64,000 nt of DNA from Actinacidiphila sp. DG2A-62 (lineage in GTDB: Bacteria; Actinomycetota; Actinomycetes; Streptomycetales; Streptomycetaceae): the NCBI RefSeq assembly GCF_035825295.1, contig NZ_JAYMGI010000002.1:3539001-3603000 (forward strand), written 5' to 3'. Of this stretch, positions 63,615 to 64,000 are shown one piece after another. Below the pieces are notes generated by a model that saw only the letters and a program-made list of their open reading frames with translations, made no database searches and was not told where the DNA came from. Each line of letters opens with the position of its first letter. Position 1 is the first letter of the stretch. Made by a program: the position numbers and the translations under genes.

Positions 63615-64000
63615 ATGAACCACCAGCAGCTCCCGGCCCCGGACGAGTTCCACGTCCAGGCCGACACCGATGCCATCGGCGAAGCCCGGCAGAGAATCGT
63701 CCGGACTGCGCAGCGCTGGAGCGTCCCCCTCTCGGACTCGGCGCTGTCCGACGTCGAGTTGTGTGCGAGCGAAGTGATCACCAACGCCCTCACGCACGCG
63801 GGTGACGAGTGCTGGGTGCGTACGCGATGGACGGGCCGGTTCCTTCAAATCGAGGTCACCGACCGTTCCCCGCGACCGCCCGTGCTGTCCGCCGCGCTGC
63901 CCGACGCCACCGGCGGCAGGGGTCTCGCTCTGGTCGAGTGCTTGTCCCATGACTGGGGCTGGGTTCCGCGGGACCTCGGTAAGACCGTCTTCTTCCTCGT
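63615..64000 (+). CDS. RsbW-like ATP-binding protein, cut by the window end
   Basis: The ATG at 63615 has AGGAGAGG just upstream; 128 residues are visible and the frame is open at the edge. It is a GHKL ATPase of the anti-sigma type: N box ELCASEVITNALTHA, G1 VTDRSPRPP and G2 GGRGLALVECL. Proteins of this kind bind and hold sigma or anti-anti-sigma partners, sometimes with kinase activity. It is divergent from the TPR regulator, a common pairing in Streptomyces. Confidence 0.85.
   Translation, partial: MNHQQLPAPDEFHVQADTDAIGEARQRIVRTAQRWSVPLSDSALSDVELCASEVITNALTHAGDECWVRTRWTGRFLQIEVTDRSPRPPVLSAALPDATGGRGLALVECLSHDWGWVPRDLGKTVFFL

Overview
The window is very GC-rich DNA with strongly biased codon use, GTG starts, leaderless-type promoters, a Tat-exported oxidoreductase, a SARP/AfsR-type regulator, coenzyme F420-type enzymes, a CebR-type operator and the DISARM/Pgl gene repertoire. 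All of this points to a filamentous actinobacterium, most likely Streptomyces or a close relative (inference from gene content; no rRNA is present).

Region 1 (1-18.9 kb) holds a secreted DUF1996 protein, a PfkB kinase, and two large divergent STAND/TPR proteins: an NLR-like NB-ARC-TPR protein with a possible amyloid-type N-terminal motif, and an AfsR-like SARP. A 20-residue Trp-rich mini-ORF lies opposite the end of the SARP gene. Then come a three-gene operon (unknown protein, MoxR ATPase, metallopeptidase/vWA protein), a membrane protein, a two-component system and an MFS exporter behind a multi-palindrome, apparently leaderless promoter.

Region 2 (19-35.6 kb) is a redox neighbourhood: a Tat-exported BBE-type flavoenzyme, a SnoaL-like protein, three luciferase-like (F420-type) oxidoreductases, an ECF sigma factor with a SnoaL-like tail, an epoxide hydrolase, an FAD monooxygenase and an F420:NADP-reductase-like protein. 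It is followed by a secreted CBM2 glycoside hydrolase under a perfect CebR box, an HD-domain/quinone-oxidoreductase pair and an SMI1-like gene.

Region 3 (35.8 kb to at least 60.8 kb) is a defence island. Its left edge is a 3' fragment of tRNA-Thr(CGT) beside an intact tRNA-type terminator, so the island extends rightwards. It carries a Ser/Thr kinase, then a complete class 1 DISARM system (drmD, drmMI, drmA, drmB, drmC), a previously unassigned protein with a D-QxK nuclease-like motif, a RelE-UvrD fusion and a GmrSD-type modification-dependent nuclease carrying an alkyltransferase-like domain. Inserted between drmMI and drmA are an inverted, promoterless second copy of the drmMI C-terminal specificity region and a tyrosine recombinase with all catalytic residues. 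The two copies share a perfect 233-bp inverted repeat. Inversion would swap the methylase's target-recognition domain exactly in frame (1449 to 1457 aa), which describes a phase-variable DISARM methylase. This is the main finding.

Region 4 (60.9-64 kb) has a D-amino-acid-oxidase-like flavoenzyme, its TPR regulator and an RsbW-like ATPase cut by the window edge.

Five otherwise intact genes carry six single-base deletions in G/C runs (near 14,860; 27,300; 27,750; 30,810; 34,825; 57,389). Because they are all the same kind, they look like sequencing or assembly errors rather than pseudogenes. They should be checked before any of these genes is called broken.
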